This document shows positions 27,267 through 36,868 of a DNA stretch of 64,000 nt, in pieces. The position numbers and the translations under genes were made by a program. Source of the DNA: Streptomyces longhuiensis (GTDB taxonomy: Bacteria; Actinomycetota; Actinomycetes; Streptomycetales; Streptomycetaceae). Position 1 is the stretch's first letter, and the number at the start of each line of letters is the position of its first letter. Under the pieces are notes generated by a model. That model saw only the letters and a program-made list of their open reading frames with translations. It was not told where the DNA came from and made no database searches. The stretch covers positions 6,092,001-6,156,000 of the forward strand of contig NZ_CP085173.1 of the NCBI RefSeq assembly GCF_020616555.1, read 5' to 3'.

Positions 27267-29399
27267 CTAGACCAGCCCGAGCGAGCGCTTCAGGAAGTCC
27301 ACCTGGAGCAGCAGCAGGTTCTCCGCGACCTGCTCCTGCGGCGTCATGTGCGTCACGCCCGACAGCGGCAGCACCTCGTGCGGGCGGCCCGCGGCGAGGA
27401 GCGCCGACGACAGCCGCAGACTGTGCGCCACCACGACGTTGTCGTCGGCCAGGCCGTGCACGATCATCAGCGGCCGGTGCTGCCCCGCCGCCTCGGCCAG
27501 ACCGTCGTCGGTGACCAGCGAGTTCTTCGCGTACACCTGCGGCGAGGTCTTCGGGTCGCCCAGGTAGCGCTCCGTGTAGTGGGTGTCGTAGAGGCGCCAG
27601 TCCGTGACCGGAGCGCCCGCGATGCCCGCGTGGAAGACGTCCGGACGGCGCAGGACCGCGAGCCCCGCCAGATATCCGCCGTACGACCAGCCGCGGATCG
27701 CCACCCGGGTCAGGTCGAGCGGGAAGGCGTCGGCCAGCGCGTGCAGCGCCGTGATCTGGTCGTCGAGCGTGAGCGTGAGGTCGCCGCGGATCGCCTTCTC
27801 CCGGGCGGGGGAGTGGCCGGGGGTGCCGCGGCCGTCCGCGACGACCACCGCGAAGCCCTGGTCGGCGAACCACTGCGACGTCAGATGCGGATTGTGCGCG
27901 GCGAGCACCCGCTGCCCGTGCGGGCCGCCGTACGGGTCGAGCAGCACCGGCAGCGGCCCGTCCCCCTGCTCGTACGAGGACGGGAGCAGGACGGCGCACG
28001 GGATGCCGGCCGCCTCCGTGAGCGTCAGGCGGGGGCTCAGCGAGGGGCGCTCGGCATGCGAGGCGACCGTCGCGATCTGCTTGCCGTCCCGCATCACCCG
28101 CACCCGGGTGCCCGGCTCGCCGGTGCGCGCGGACGCCAGGACGGTCACGCCGCCCGCGCGCACCGCGGAGTGCACGCCCGGCTCGTCCGAGACGCGCTCC
28201 ACGCCCAGCTCGTTGACCCGGTACACATGCACCTCGCCGGTCTCCCGGTCCGGTGCCGCCGAGCCCGCAGACGCCGAGATCAGTACGTCGCTCTCACCCA
28301 CGTCCAGGACCGCTCGCACATGCAACTGCGGCCCGGTCAGCGGCCGTTCGCCGACCGCGAGGACGCGCGCCCCGCCCTCGTCCGCGATCCGCACGAGCTG
28401 CCCGCTCGGCGACCACGACGGCACACCGGGGAACAGCTCCAGCCACTGCCCGTCCTCGTCCGCGTGCACCATCCGCGTCGAACCGTCCCCGACGTTCACC
28501 GCGAGATACAGCTCACTGAGCTGGTCACGGGCCTGCACGAGGATCAGCGGCGCCCCGTCGGCCGACCAGTGCACCCGCGCCAGATACGGGTACCTCGCCC
28601 GGTCCCACGACACCTCGGTGCGCGCCCCGTCCAGGCCGATGACGAAGAGCCGCACCTCCGCGTTGGGCGTGCCCGCCGCCGGGTACGCGTTGCGGGCGGG
28701 CTTGCGGTCCGGGTGCGCCGGATCCGCGATCCACCAGCGCCGCACCGCCGCGTCGTCCGCCCGGGCCACCAGGAGCCGGTCCGAGTCGGGCGACCACCAA
28801 AAGCCCCGGGAGCGGCCCATCTCCTCGGCCGCGATGAACTCCGCGAGCCCATAGGTGACGGCCGACGCCTCGTCCTCGCCCGGCTCGGCGAGCGCCCGGT
28901 CGCCCTCGCCGTCCGCGCCGACGACGCGCAGGGCGCCCCCGGACACGTACGCGACATGGCGGCCGTCCGGAGAGGGGCGCGGGTCGATCAGCGGGCCATG
29001 GCGTGCGGGCTCGCGGAGTTCACGGGTCGTGCCCGCGCGCAGCTCCGCGGTGAACAGCCGCCCCGACAGCGCGAACGCGGCCAGCTCCACGGCCGCGTCC
29101 GTCGCATAGGTGACGATGCCCGCGGCGCCCTCGCGGCTGCGCTCGCGCCGCGAGCGCTCCTCGTCCGACAGATCCTCCTCGGCGCCGCCGAGGAGCACCC
29201 GGGGATCGGCGGCGACGCGCTCCTCGCCGGACGTCACGTCCAGGACCCACAGCGCGTTCGCCCGATCGGTACCGGATCCGGACCGGAGGAAGGCGACGCG
29301 CTCGCCGTCGGGCGCCACCGTGAACGCCCGTGGTGCGCCGAGCGTGAAGCGCTGGGTGCGGGCGTGCTGGCGCGGAAAGGAGAGAGGCTCGGTGGTCAT
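27267..29399 (-). CDS. Prolyl oligopeptidase family S9 peptidase (DPP-IV-like)
   Basis: A 710-residue serine peptidase. The N-terminal half is a beta-propeller of the DPPIV_N type (for example FWWSPDSDRLLVARADDAAV). The C-terminal alpha/beta-hydrolase has the nucleophile in RGWSYGGYLAGL (Ser near residue 570), Asp in HGLADDNVV and His in SGVTHMTP. The family removes dipeptides from, or cleaves, short Pro-containing peptides. No signal peptide is visible, so it is probably cytoplasmic and could degrade peptides brought in by the neighbouring importers; that link is inferred from position. The ATG at 29399 follows GGGG without a classic site. Confidence 0.9.
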   Translation of the reverse strand: MTTEPLSFPRQHARTQRFTLGAPRAFTVAPDGERVAFLRSGSGTDRANALWVLDVTSGEERVAADPRVLLGGAEEDLSDEERSRRERSREGAAGIVTYATDAAVELAAFALSGRLFTAELRAGTTRELREPARHGPLIDPRPSPDGRHVAYVSGGALRVVGADGEGDRALAEPGEDEASAVTYGLAEFIAAEEMGRSRGFWWSPDSDRLLVARADDAAVRRWWIADPAHPDRKPARNAYPAAGTPNAEVRLFVIGLDGARTEVSWDRARYPYLARVHWSADGAPLILVQARDQLSELYLAVNVGDGSTRMVHADEDGQWLELFPGVPSWSPSGQLVRIADEGGARVLAVGERPLTGPQLHVRAVLDVGESDVLISASAGSAAPDRETGEVHVYRVNELGVERVSDEPGVHSAVRAGGVTVLASARTGEPGTRVRVMRDGKQIATVASHAERPSLSPRLTLTEAAGIPCAVLLPSSYEQGDGPLPVLLDPYGGPHGQRVLAAHNPHLTSQWFADQGFAVVVADGRGTPGHSPAREKAIRGDLTLTLDDQITALHALADAFPLDLTRVAIRGWSYGGYLAGLAVLRRPDVFHAGIAGAPVTDWRLYDTHYTERYLGDPKTSPQVYAKNSLVTDDGLAEAAGQHRPLMIVHGLADDNVVVAHSLRLSSALLAAGRPHEVLPLSGVTHMTPQEQVAENLLLLQVDFLKRSLGLV

Positions 29400-29564
29400 C
29401 CCCCGACCCTATGGGGCCGTGCCGCCGTGCGCCCCCCTTGCTGCCATGCACCGACTCATGCGTCGGGACGGATAGTTATGATCCATAGCGCTGCGTGGGT
29501 AAGAAACGCTCGGCTGCCGCGTGGCGTACGGCAGTTGGACTCGGATCAAGGGAGGTGGACCGCT

Positions 29565-29759
29565 GTGGCACTCTCGATTTCGGCAGTGGTGCTGTTCGCG
29601 ATCATCGTCTTCATTCTGATCAGGAAGTCGGGTCTGAAGGCCGGACACGCGATCGTCTGCGTCCTGCTCGGGTTCTACCTCGCCAGCTCCTCCATCGCCC
29701 CCACCATCAGCGAGCTCACGACGAACGTCGCGGGCATGATCGGCGGGATCAAGTTCTAG
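29565..29759 (+). CDS. 64-residue membrane protein
   Basis: GTG 29565 follows an ideal GGAGGTGG site nine to fourteen bases upstream. The peptide has two hydrophobic helices, [18 protein letters not shown] and [19 protein letters not shown], with a basic RKSG turn between, then a polar [11 protein letters not shown] tail. It is a small integral membrane protein of the kind conserved in Streptomyces next to mshB. I recognise no function. It is plus-strand, 31 bases before mshB, so the two may be cotranscribed. Confidence 0.75.
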   Translation: MALSISAVVLFAIIVFILIRKSGLKAGHAIVCVLLGFYLASSSIAPTISELTTNVAGMIGGIKF

Positions 29760-29790
29760 TCGCGCCGTCGGGAGTCCTAGGCTGGGGCGC

Positions 29791-30684
29791 ATGACGGAAC
29801 TGCCCGACCGGCGTCTGCTCCTCGTGCACGCGCACCCCGACGACGAGTCGATCAACAATGGCGCCACCATGGCCAAGTACGCGGCCGGCGGTGCCCACGT
29901 CACCCTGGTGACCTGCACCCTCGGCGAGGAGGGCGAGGTCATCCCCGACGTTCTCGCGCACCTCGCCCCGGACCGCGAGGACATCCTCGGCCCGCACCGC
30001 ATCGGCGAGCTCACCGCCGCCATGACGGAGCTCGGGGTCACCGACCACCGCTTCCTCGGCGGGCCCGGCCGCTTCCGCGACTCCGGGATGATGGGCGCCG
30101 AGCAGAACGACCGGCCGGGCGCCTTCTGGTCCGCCGACCTGGACGAGGCCGCCGCGTACCTCGTCGAGGTGATCCGCGAGGTCCGCCCCCAGGTCCTCGT
30201 CACCTACGACCCGGACGGCGGCTACGGCCACCCCGACCACATCCAGGCCCACCGCGTCGCCATGCGCGCCGCCGAACTCGCGGCCGAGCCCGCGTTCCGC
30301 CGGGACCTGGGCGACACCCACACCGTCGCGAAGATCTACTGGAACCGTGTGCCCAGGTCCGTGGCCGAGGAGCGCTTCCGGTGGCTGGCCGGTGTCCTCG
30401 GCTCGACCCCGTACGAGGCCGCGGCCGGGATCGGCGACGTGCCGGGTGTCGTCGACGACGAGCGGGTCACCGCCGAGATCGACGGCAGGGCCTTCGTCGA
30501 GGCCAAGACCGCCGCGATGCGCGCCCACACCACGCAGGTCGAGATCGCACCCGGCGGCGAGCCGGTCTTCGCCCTGTCGAACGGGCTCGCCCAGCCTGTC
30601 TTCGACGTGGAGTATTACGAGTTGGCGCGGGGCGAGGCAGCGGCGCCGTACGAGACGGACCTGTTCGCGGGAGTGGTGGCGTGA
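29791..30684 (+). CDS. mshB: Mycothiol deacetylase MshB
   Basis: A 297-residue zinc amidohydrolase of the PIG-L/LmbE fold. It removes acetate from N-acetyl-glucosaminyl-inositol in mycothiol synthesis, the actinobacterial counterpart of glutathione. The N-terminal AHPDDES carries metal ligands (His15, Asp18) and the catalytic Asp17; a third ligand is His150 in GHPDH. The family marker [17 protein letters not shown] is intact, which favours MshB over the related mycothiol conjugate amidase Mca. Length is typical. The stop overlaps the next ATG by one base (TGATG). Confidence 0.95.
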   Translation: MTELPDRRLLLVHAHPDDESINNGATMAKYAAGGAHVTLVTCTLGEEGEVIPDVLAHLAPDREDILGPHRIGELTAAMTELGVTDHRFLGGPGRFRDSGMMGAEQNDRPGAFWSADLDEAAAYLVEVIREVRPQVLVTYDPDGGYGHPDHIQAHRVAMRAAELAAEPAFRRDLGDTHTVAKIYWNRVPRSVAEERFRWLAGVLGSTPYEAAAGIGDVPGVVDDERVTAEIDGRAFVEAKTAAMRAHTTQVEIAPGGEPVFALSNGLAQPVFDVEYYELARGEAAAPYETDLFAGVVA

Positions 30685-31163
30685 TGAGTGGCGCAGGCAA
30701 GTCGGGCAACCCGGCCAGGTCCGGCCGGGCGGCGGCGTCGAGCGGCGCCGCGAAGCCCGCGGGCGGCCCGCCCGCCCGGCCGGCTGCGACCGGTCTCGGC
30801 GCCGGGCACATCGCCGTGCTGGCCGGGCTCCTCGTGCTCGGCGCGCTCGTCGGTCTGGCCGGTTCCCTCGTCCAAGGGGGCCTGTTCCCGGGCGGGTTGC
30901 TGCTCGCGCTGCTCGGCGCGGCCGGCGCGTTCCTCGGCGGGGCGCGGGTGACGGGCACCAGGGGAGGGGCCGTCGCTCCCGCCGTGGGCTGGGCCGTCGC
31001 GGTCATCCTGCTCACGGCGAGCCGGCCCGAGGGCGACTTCCTCTTCGGTGCGGGAACCGGCTCCTACCTGTTCCTTCTCGGGGGGATGGCCGTCGCTGTG
31101 ATGTGCGCCACCCTTGGCCTGTCGCAGCAACCACCGGGGCCCGCCGCCCGACTTGGGAAGTGA
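30684..31163 (+). CDS. Small integral membrane protein coupled to mshB (DUF6113-like)
   Basis: A 159-residue protein with a Gly/Ala/Pro-rich cytoplasmic start of about 40 residues and four transmembrane helices (for example GHIAVLAGLLVLGALVGLAG and GSYLFLLGGMAVAVMCATLG). It fits the actinobacterial DUF6113 group, which I recall being found beside mshB. The ATG lies inside the TGATG stop-start overlap with mshB, so it is translationally coupled. No enzymatic motif is seen. A role in mycothiol precursor handling is only a guess from position. Confidence 0.75.
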   Translation: MSGAGKSGNPARSGRAAASSGAAKPAGGPPARPAATGLGAGHIAVLAGLLVLGALVGLAGSLVQGGLFPGGLLLALLGAAGAFLGGARVTGTRGGAVAPAVGWAVAVILLTASRPEGDFLFGAGTGSYLFLLGGMAVAVMCATLGLSQQPPGPAARLGK

Positions 31164-31306
31164 CGTACCACTTCGGCCCGTGCCCCGCACGGGTTTCGTC
31201 GGCGGTCACCGGATGCGTTCCGGCCGCGGCCAGTATGGTGGTGCGCGCCGCCGAGCAGCCCGCGTGAGGTCGAGACGGGCGGCGGAGCCAACCGGGAGAT
31301 CCTGCT

Positions 31307-33277
31307 TTGAGCCGTGAAACTGACAGTTCGTCCTCCGGGCCCCAGGGGCGCGGCGGTGCCGCGTACCCCTCGGGGACGCCTCCGTACGGCACCCCCACCC
31401 AGGGCGCCGGGTCCGGCGACGGTGCGCCCGGCGATGCCGGGCAGCCCGCCGAGGGCCGGCCGGTCCCCGAGGAACGCAAGACGGAGACCACGCTGACGAC
31501 GCGGATCCGGATCAACATCCCCGGATCGCGTCCCATCCCGCCCGTAGTGATGCGCACGCCCATGAGCGACGTGGACGCGGGACCCACCACCCCGGACCCG
31601 GCCGCCGCGCCGGCCCCGGCACCGCAGACCCCCACCGCCCCCGCTCCCCGGACCGCTCCTTCGGGTGACGGCCCGGGCGCACCGGCCGCGGAGGAGAAGA
31701 CGAGCGACTGGTTCGCGCCGCGCAAGTCGGCTCCCCCTCAGCGGGGCGCCTCCGCCGTCGATCCCGCTCCGGGCAACTCCGGTGCGGTGCCCGGCCCGTC
31801 GGGCGGCTCCGGCGCGTTCGACGTGTCCGGCGCGGTCGCGGCCGGGCCGCTCGGCGGCATTGAGCCGCACGCTCGGCCGTCGCAGCTCGGGAACTCCGGC
31901 GACCCGCACCGCGGTGACCTGCCCTACTTCGCCGGGAACGCCGACGGCTCGGGCCCCGGCGTCCCCCCGCGCGGCCCCTCGGGCCCGACCACGGGACCCG
32001 CCGGCGGCGACAGCCCGATGGCGCGTTCCGGCGGACCTGCCGGTGGCCCTCCGGGCGGACCTGTCGGTGGCCCTCCCGGCGGTCAGCGGCCGCCGCAGAT
32101 GAGCGACGACACCGCGATCCTCACGCCGCAGAGGCCCGCGCCCGAGCCCGGCCCGGGCGGCCATGTCTCCGGCGAGACGCTCACCAGCGGCATCCCGGTC
32201 GTCCCGCCGGGCCTCGGCGGACCGAACGCGCCGTTCGCCCCCGGCGGCCCGCGCCCCGACGGACCCCTGCCGCACACCCCGCCGAAGCTCCCCGACCCGG
32301 TCGGCCAGAGCGCCCCGGCCGCGCCCCGCAAGAAGAAGGGCCGCAACAAGCTCGTCCTCGTGGGCGCGGGTGTCGTGGGCCTCGCCGGTGTCGCGTACGG
32401 CGCCGGTCTGCTGATGAACCACTCGGACGTGCCCAAGAACACGACCGTGCTCGGCGTCGACATCGGCGGCGGCACGCGTGACGAGGCCGCGGCCAAGCTC
32501 GACACCGCCTTCGGCAAGCGCACCACCGACCCGCTCCAGCTGTCGGTCGACGGCAAGTCCGTGCCGCTCCGGCCCGACCAGGCGGGACTGAGCCTCGACA
32601 GCACGGCGACGGTGGCGGCGGCCGCGGGCAGCGACTACAACCCGGTCTCCGTGATCGGCTCGCTGTTCGGCAACGAGCGCGTCGTGGAGCCGGTCATGCC
32701 CGTCGACGAGGAGAAGCTCCAGGCCGCCCTCGAGCGGGCCGCCGGCGGCGCCTCCTCGGGCGACGGCACGATCAAGTTCGTCCCCGGCAAGGCCATCGCC
32801 GTGTACGGCAAGACGGGCAAGGGCATCGACGTCGCCCGGTCCTCCTCCTCCGTCGAGGAGGCGTACCGCACGCACGTGGAGACGGGCGCCTCGCGGCCCG
32901 TGCCGATGGCGACGACGACCCGCAAGCCGACCGTCCCGAACGCCGAGGTCGACCGGATGATGAAGGAGTTCGCGGAGCCGGCCATGTCCGCGAACGTCGT
33001 CATCAAGGCGGGCGACGCACAGATCCCGTTCGGCCCCGCCAAGTCGCTGCCGCAGATCCTCGGTGTCAAGGCGGTCAACGGCAAGCTCGTCGACGTCTAC
33101 GACCTGCAGGCGCTGAAGAAGCTGTACGGCAACACGTTCGACGGCATCCTCATCACCCGAGGTACCGGCAAGAAGACGCCGGTGACGCCCAACGACGTGG
33201 CCGGCGCAATGCGGCAGGCACTCAAGGGCAAGACGCCCGCCGAGCGCACCGGGGTCATCGAGACCAACCCGGGATAA
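31307..33277 (+). CDS. Anchored Pro/Gly-rich protein with PG_binding_4-like repeats
   Basis: A 656-residue protein read from TTG 31307 (GGGAG eight bases upstream). About 340 residues are a disordered cytoplasmic Pro/Gly/Ala region with short GGPxGGPxGG repeats. After a KKKGRNK patch comes one transmembrane helix (about 345-365, LVLVGAGVVGLAGVAYGAG). The external part has two repeats resembling the peptidoglycan-binding PG_binding_4 module found ahead of VanW domains (GVDIGGGTRDEAAAKLDTAF is typical). The VanW domain itself is absent. The protein is probably cell-wall associated. A strong terminator follows. Confidence 0.8.
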   Translation: MSRETDSSSSGPQGRGGAAYPSGTPPYGTPTQGAGSGDGAPGDAGQPAEGRPVPEERKTETTLTTRIRINIPGSRPIPPVVMRTPMSDVDAGPTTPDPAAAPAPAPQTPTAPAPRTAPSGDGPGAPAAEEKTSDWFAPRKSAPPQRGASAVDPAPGNSGAVPGPSGGSGAFDVSGAVAAGPLGGIEPHARPSQLGNSGDPHRGDLPYFAGNADGSGPGVPPRGPSGPTTGPAGGDSPMARSGGPAGGPPGGPVGGPPGGQRPPQMSDDTAILTPQRPAPEPGPGGHVSGETLTSGIPVVPPGLGGPNAPFAPGGPRPDGPLPHTPPKLPDPVGQSAPAAPRKKKGRNKLVLVGAGVVGLAGVAYGAGLLMNHSDVPKNTTVLGVDIGGGTRDEAAAKLDTAFGKRTTDPLQLSVDGKSVPLRPDQAGLSLDSTATVAAAAGSDYNPVSVIGSLFGNERVVEPVMPVDEEKLQAALERAAGGASSGDGTIKFVPGKAIAVYGKTGKGIDVARSSSSVEEAYRTHVETGASRPVPMATTTRKPTVPNAEVDRMMKEFAEPAMSANVVIKAGDAQIPFGPAKSLPQILGVKAVNGKLVDVYDLQALKKLYGNTFDGILITRGTGKKTPVTPNDVAGAMRQALKGKTPAERTGVIETNPG

Positions 33278-33291
33278 CGGCACGCGCGTCA

Positions 33292-33332
33292 CACGGCGGG
33301 CGGGTCCCTTCACGGGGGCCCGCCCGCCGTGC
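33292..33332 (+). terminator. Terminator after PG_binding_4-like gene
   Basis: A 16-base-pair GC-rich stem (ACGGCGGGCGGGTCCC pairing with GGGGCCCGCCCGCCGT, one G-U) beginning 15 bases after the stop codon. Confidence 0.8.
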
Positions 33333-33420
33333 TGCCGCCCGCGGACATGACATCTGTCATCCCGGACTCCGGCCTCCCGACACTGCCGGGCACCCGCCCC
33401 CGCCCGCCACCATGGGTTCC

Positions 33421-34341
33421 ATGACAACGACAGCACAGGCCACCGAGGTGGTCAGCTTCGAGCGGGTGAGCAAGAGCTATGGGGACGTCAGGGCCGTCGA
33501 CGGGCTCACCCTCGATCTGCACCCGGGCGAGACCGTCGCCCTCCTCGGCCCGAACGGCGCGGGCAAGTCGACCACCCTCGACCTCCTCCTCGGCCTGCGC
33601 CCGGCCGACACCGGCACCGTCCGCGTCTTCGGCACCAGCCCTCGGGACGCGATCGTCCAGGGCCGCGTCGGCGCCATGCTGCAGAGCGGCGGCCTGATGG
33701 ACGAGGTCACCGTGGCCGAGCTCGTGAAGCTCGCCTGCGCCCTGCACCCCAAGCCGTACAAGCCGGGTGAGGTGATGTCCCGGGCGGGTATCGCGCAGAT
33801 CGCCGACCGCAAGGTCAACAAGCTCTCCGGCGGCCAGGAGCAGCGCGTCCGCTTCGCCCTCGCCACCGCAGGGGCCAACGACCTCATCGTGCTCGACGAG
33901 CCGACCACCGGCATGGACGTCTCGGCCCGCCAGGCGTTCTGGGCCACGATGCGCGAACAGGCCGACCAGGGCCGCACGGTCCTCTTCGCCACGCACTACC
34001 TGGAGGAGGCCGACGCGATCGCCGACCGTGTCCTCGTCCTGCACCGCGGCCGCCTCCTCGCCGACGGCACCGCCGCCGAGATCAAGGCCAGGGCGGGCGC
34101 CCGCAAGGTCGCCTTCGACCTGGAGGGCGACATCGACGAACAGGCCCTGCGCGCCCTGCCGTTCCTCACCACCCTCGACGTGTCGGGCCGCACCGTCCGC
34201 CTCCAGTCGAGCGACGCCGACGCCACCGTGCACGCCCTGTACGGACTCGGCGTCTACCCGCGCAACCTGGAGGTCGCGGGCCTCGGCCTGGAGCAGGCCT
34301 TCGTAGCCATCACCACGGCCGAGGAGGCCAGGACGTCATGA
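33421..34341 (+). CDS. ABC transporter ATP-binding protein (DrrA-like exporter)
   Basis: A 306-residue ATPase with Walker A LLGPNGAGKSTT, signature KLSGGQEQRVRFA, Walker B LIVLDEPTTGMDVS and the H-loop ATHYLEEAD. This is the CcmA/DrrA class that drives drug, lipid or antibiotic export with an ABC-2 permease. I prefer ATG 33421 (MTTTAQATE) over ATG 33412, because neither has a strong site but the shorter form matches the family. The stop overlaps the permease start as ATGA. It belongs to a four-gene coupled unit with a two-component system, which suggests the exporter is controlled by the encoded regulator. Confidence 0.9.
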   Translation: MTTTAQATEVVSFERVSKSYGDVRAVDGLTLDLHPGETVALLGPNGAGKSTTLDLLLGLRPADTGTVRVFGTSPRDAIVQGRVGAMLQSGGLMDEVTVAELVKLACALHPKPYKPGEVMSRAGIAQIADRKVNKLSGGQEQRVRFALATAGANDLIVLDEPTTGMDVSARQAFWATMREQADQGRTVLFATHYLEEADAIADRVLVLHRGRLLADGTAAEIKARAGARKVAFDLEGDIDEQALRALPFLTTLDVSGRTVRLQSSDADATVHALYGLGVYPRNLEVAGLGLEQAFVAITTAEEARTS

Positions 34342-35078
34342 ACAGCCTGATCAAGCTCGAGATCACCCGAGCCCTGCGCAACAAGAAGTTCCTGTTCTTC
34401 TCCGTCGTGTACCCGTCGGTCCTGTTCCTGCTCATCGCGGGCAGCTCCGACAGCTCGACCATGGTCGACGGCACCGGCCTGAACCTGGCCGCGTTCATGA
34501 TGGTGTCGATGGCGTCCTTCGGCGCCCTGACCGCCGTCCTCATGGGCAACAGCGAGCGCATCGCCAAGGAGCGCGAGAGCGGCTGGGTGCGCCAGCTGCG
34601 CCTGACGACGCTCCCCGGGCGCGGCTACGTCCTCGCCAAGACCGCCAGCGCCGCCGTGGTCAGCCTGCCGTCCATCGTCGTCGTCTTCGTCGTGGCGGCC
34701 GTCACCAAGGGCGTACGGCTCGACGCCTGGCAGTGGCTCGCCCTCGTCGTCGCGATCTGGGCCGGCAGCCTGTGCTTCGCCGCGCTCGGCGTCGCCATCG
34801 GCTACCTCGCGACCGGCGACGCCGTCCGCCCCATCACGATGATCGTCTACTTCGGCCTGTCGATCCTGGGCGGCCTGTGGTTCCCCTCGACCGGCTTCCC
34901 GCAGTGGCTCAGCGACATCGCGTCCTGGCTGCCCACACACGCGTACGCTGCCCTCGGCCAGGCCATCGAGCTGGGCAACGCCCCGCACGGCAAGGACGTC
35001 ACGCTGATCGTCGCCTACTTCCTGGTCTTCGCCGGCGGCGCGGCCTGGCTGTACCGGAAGGACACCCTGAAGGCGTGA
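34338..35078 (+). CDS. ABC-2 family exporter permease
   Basis: A 246-residue membrane protein with six helices and the ABC-2 arrangement: an N-terminal amphipathic helix with MNSLIKLEITRALRNKKF, a GSSDSS external loop and a final TM close to the C-terminus (YFLVFAGGAAWLYRKD). The ATG overlaps the preceding stop. It works with the DrrA-like ATPase to export an unknown hydrophobic substrate. Homologues are common beside DesKR-type sensor/regulator pairs and respond to membrane lipid or drug stress. Confidence 0.88.
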   Translation: MNSLIKLEITRALRNKKFLFFSVVYPSVLFLLIAGSSDSSTMVDGTGLNLAAFMMVSMASFGALTAVLMGNSERIAKERESGWVRQLRLTTLPGRGYVLAKTASAAVVSLPSIVVVFVVAAVTKGVRLDAWQWLALVVAIWAGSLCFAALGVAIGYLATGDAVRPITMIVYFGLSILGGLWFPSTGFPQWLSDIASWLPTHAYAALGQAIELGNAPHGKDVTLIVAYFLVFAGGAAWLYRKDTLKA

Positions 35079-35083
35079 ACGCC

Positions 35084-36253
35084 ATGACGTCGGACGAGAT
35101 CAGGCTCACCGGCATGGGGCAGCCGCCCCGCAACCACCGTGAGGCCCTGCGCAAGCTGCTGTGGATCGGCATCTGGCTGGTCTTCATGGCGGATCCGATC
35201 GACGACCTCGTCAACGGCGGCCACACGGCCTGGGCCACCGCGCTCGGCTGGCTCGGCCTGGTCGCCTTCGTCGGCGTCTACCTGGCCCTCGTCTTCCGCC
35301 ACACGGCCCGCGCCCTGCGCCTGGGGCGGCTGGCCGCGATCCTCGGGGCGCTCGCCGCGGTCGCCGTCGTCATGTCCCTCACGCTCGGCGCCCCCTGGCT
35401 CGTCCTGTTCGTGTACGTCTCCGTGTCCTGCGGGGCCGTGCTGCCCATGCGGTACGCCCGCTGGACGATCGTCGCGGTCACGGCCGCGATGGTCCTCCTC
35501 GGGATCCCGCTCGGCCGCGGCTGGGACCTCGGCCTGGTCGTGCCCGCCCTCCTCGGTGGCTTCGCGATGACGGGCGTACGGCAGCTCGTGCGCACGACCG
35601 TCGAACTGCGCAGGGCGCGCGCCACCGTCGCCCAGCTCGCGGCCAACGAGGAGCGCCTGCGCCTCGCCCGCGACCTGCACGACCTCCTCGGCCACTCGCT
35701 CTCCCTGATCACGCTCAAGAGCGAGCTCGCCGGCCGTATGCTCCCCGACCACCCCGAGAAGGCGGCCCAGCAGGTCGCCGACATCGAGCAGGTCAGCCGC
35801 CAGGCACTCGTCGACGTCCGGGAGGCCGTCACCGGCTACCGACGCCCCCGCCTCGGCGCCGAACTGGCCGGAGCGCGCGCCGCGTTGGCCGCCGCCGGCA
35901 TCGAGGCCGAGGTCCCCGCGGACGCGCCCGACGACCTGCCCGCCGAGCAGGAGGCCGCCCTCGCCTGGACCCTGCGCGAGGCCGTCACCAACGCCGTACG
36001 GCACAGCGGTGCCCACCGCTGCACGGTCGGCATCGCCCGCCGCCAGACCCTGGACGGCCCCGTCATGGAGCTCACGGTGGAGGACGACGGGGCCGGTGCC
36101 GCGGCGGGCGGCGGCGTACCCGGCAACGGACTGACGGGCCTGCGCGAACGCGTCGAGGGCGTCGGCGGCACTCTGGAGGCGGCGCCCGTGCGGGACCGCG
36201 GGTTCCTGCTGGTGGCCCGGGTGCCCGTGGGATCCGTAGGATCCGCGGCATGA
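35084..36253 (+). CDS. DesK-type sensor histidine kinase
   Basis: A 389-residue kinase with five or six membrane helices in the first 170 residues, then a HisKA_3 dimerisation domain (LRLARDLHDLLGHSLSLITL with the phospho-accepting His) and a HATPase_c domain (LREAVTNAVRHSGAHRC, DDGAGAAAGGGVPGNGLTGL). The sensor part is mostly membrane, so it probably senses bilayer state or a hydrophobic ligand, as DesK does. The start is ATG 35084 or GTG 35075 (which overlaps the permease stop). The stop overlaps the response-regulator ATG. Confidence 0.9.
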   Translation: MTSDEIRLTGMGQPPRNHREALRKLLWIGIWLVFMADPIDDLVNGGHTAWATALGWLGLVAFVGVYLALVFRHTARALRLGRLAAILGALAAVAVVMSLTLGAPWLVLFVYVSVSCGAVLPMRYARWTIVAVTAAMVLLGIPLGRGWDLGLVVPALLGGFAMTGVRQLVRTTVELRRARATVAQLAANEERLRLARDLHDLLGHSLSLITLKSELAGRMLPDHPEKAAQQVADIEQVSRQALVDVREAVTGYRRPRLGAELAGARAALAAAGIEAEVPADAPDDLPAEQEAALAWTLREAVTNAVRHSGAHRCTVGIARRQTLDGPVMELTVEDDGAGAAAGGGVPGNGLTGLRERVEGVGGTLEAAPVRDRGFLLVARVPVGSVGSAA

Positions 36254-36864
36254 GCGCTCAGATCAAGGTCCTGCTGGCGGAGGACCAGTCGATGGTGCGG
36301 GAGGCCCTCGCGGCGCTCCTCGGCCTCGAACCCGACATCGAGGTCGTCGCCCAGGTGGCGCGCGGCGACGAGGTGCTCGACGCGGCCCGCGCGCACGGCC
36401 CCGACGTGGCGCTCCTGGACATCGAGATGCCCGGCATGACCGGCATCGAGGCCGCCGCCCAGCTCAGCGAGCACCTGCCCGCCCTCAAGGTCGTCGTCCT
36501 CACCACGTTCGGCCGCCCCGGCTATCTCCGTACGGCGATGGAGTCCGGCGCCCACGCGTTCCTCGTCAAGGACGCCCCCGCGGCCCAACTCGCGGAAGCC
36601 GTACGCAAGGTGCTCGCCGGTGAGCGCGTCATCGACCCCACCCTCGCGGCCGCCGCGCTCGCCGGGGGCGCCAACCCGCTGACCGACCGCGAACGCGAGA
36701 TCCTGCGTGCCGCGGCCGACGGCTCGACCAACGCCGAGCTGGCGGCGGCCCTGCACCTGTCGCAGGGCACGGTCCGCAACTACCTCTCGACGGCCATCCA
36801 GAAGCTCGCCGTGCGCAACAGGGCGGAGGCGGTGCGGATCGCCCGCGAGAAGGGGTGGCTGTAG
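36250..36864 (+). CDS. DesR/NarL-type response regulator
   Basis: A 204-residue response regulator. The receiver domain carries the phosphorylated Asp57 in LLDIEMPG, acidic residues E11/D12 and Lys107 in VKDAPAAQ. The LuxR-type helix-turn-helix follows (LTDREREILRAAADGSTNAE and LSQGTVRNYLSTAIQKL). It is the partner of the preceding kinase and overlaps it by four bases (ATGA). It is likely to activate the neighbouring exporter genes, as in DesKR-like systems. Its own operator is not identified. Confidence 0.93.
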   Translation: MSAQIKVLLAEDQSMVREALAALLGLEPDIEVVAQVARGDEVLDAARAHGPDVALLDIEMPGMTGIEAAAQLSEHLPALKVVVLTTFGRPGYLRTAMESGAHAFLVKDAPAAQLAEAVRKVLAGERVIDPTLAAAALAGGANPLTDREREILRAAADGSTNAELAAALHLSQGTVRNYLSTAIQKLAVRNRAEAVRIAREKGWL

Positions 36865-36868
36865 CCGG

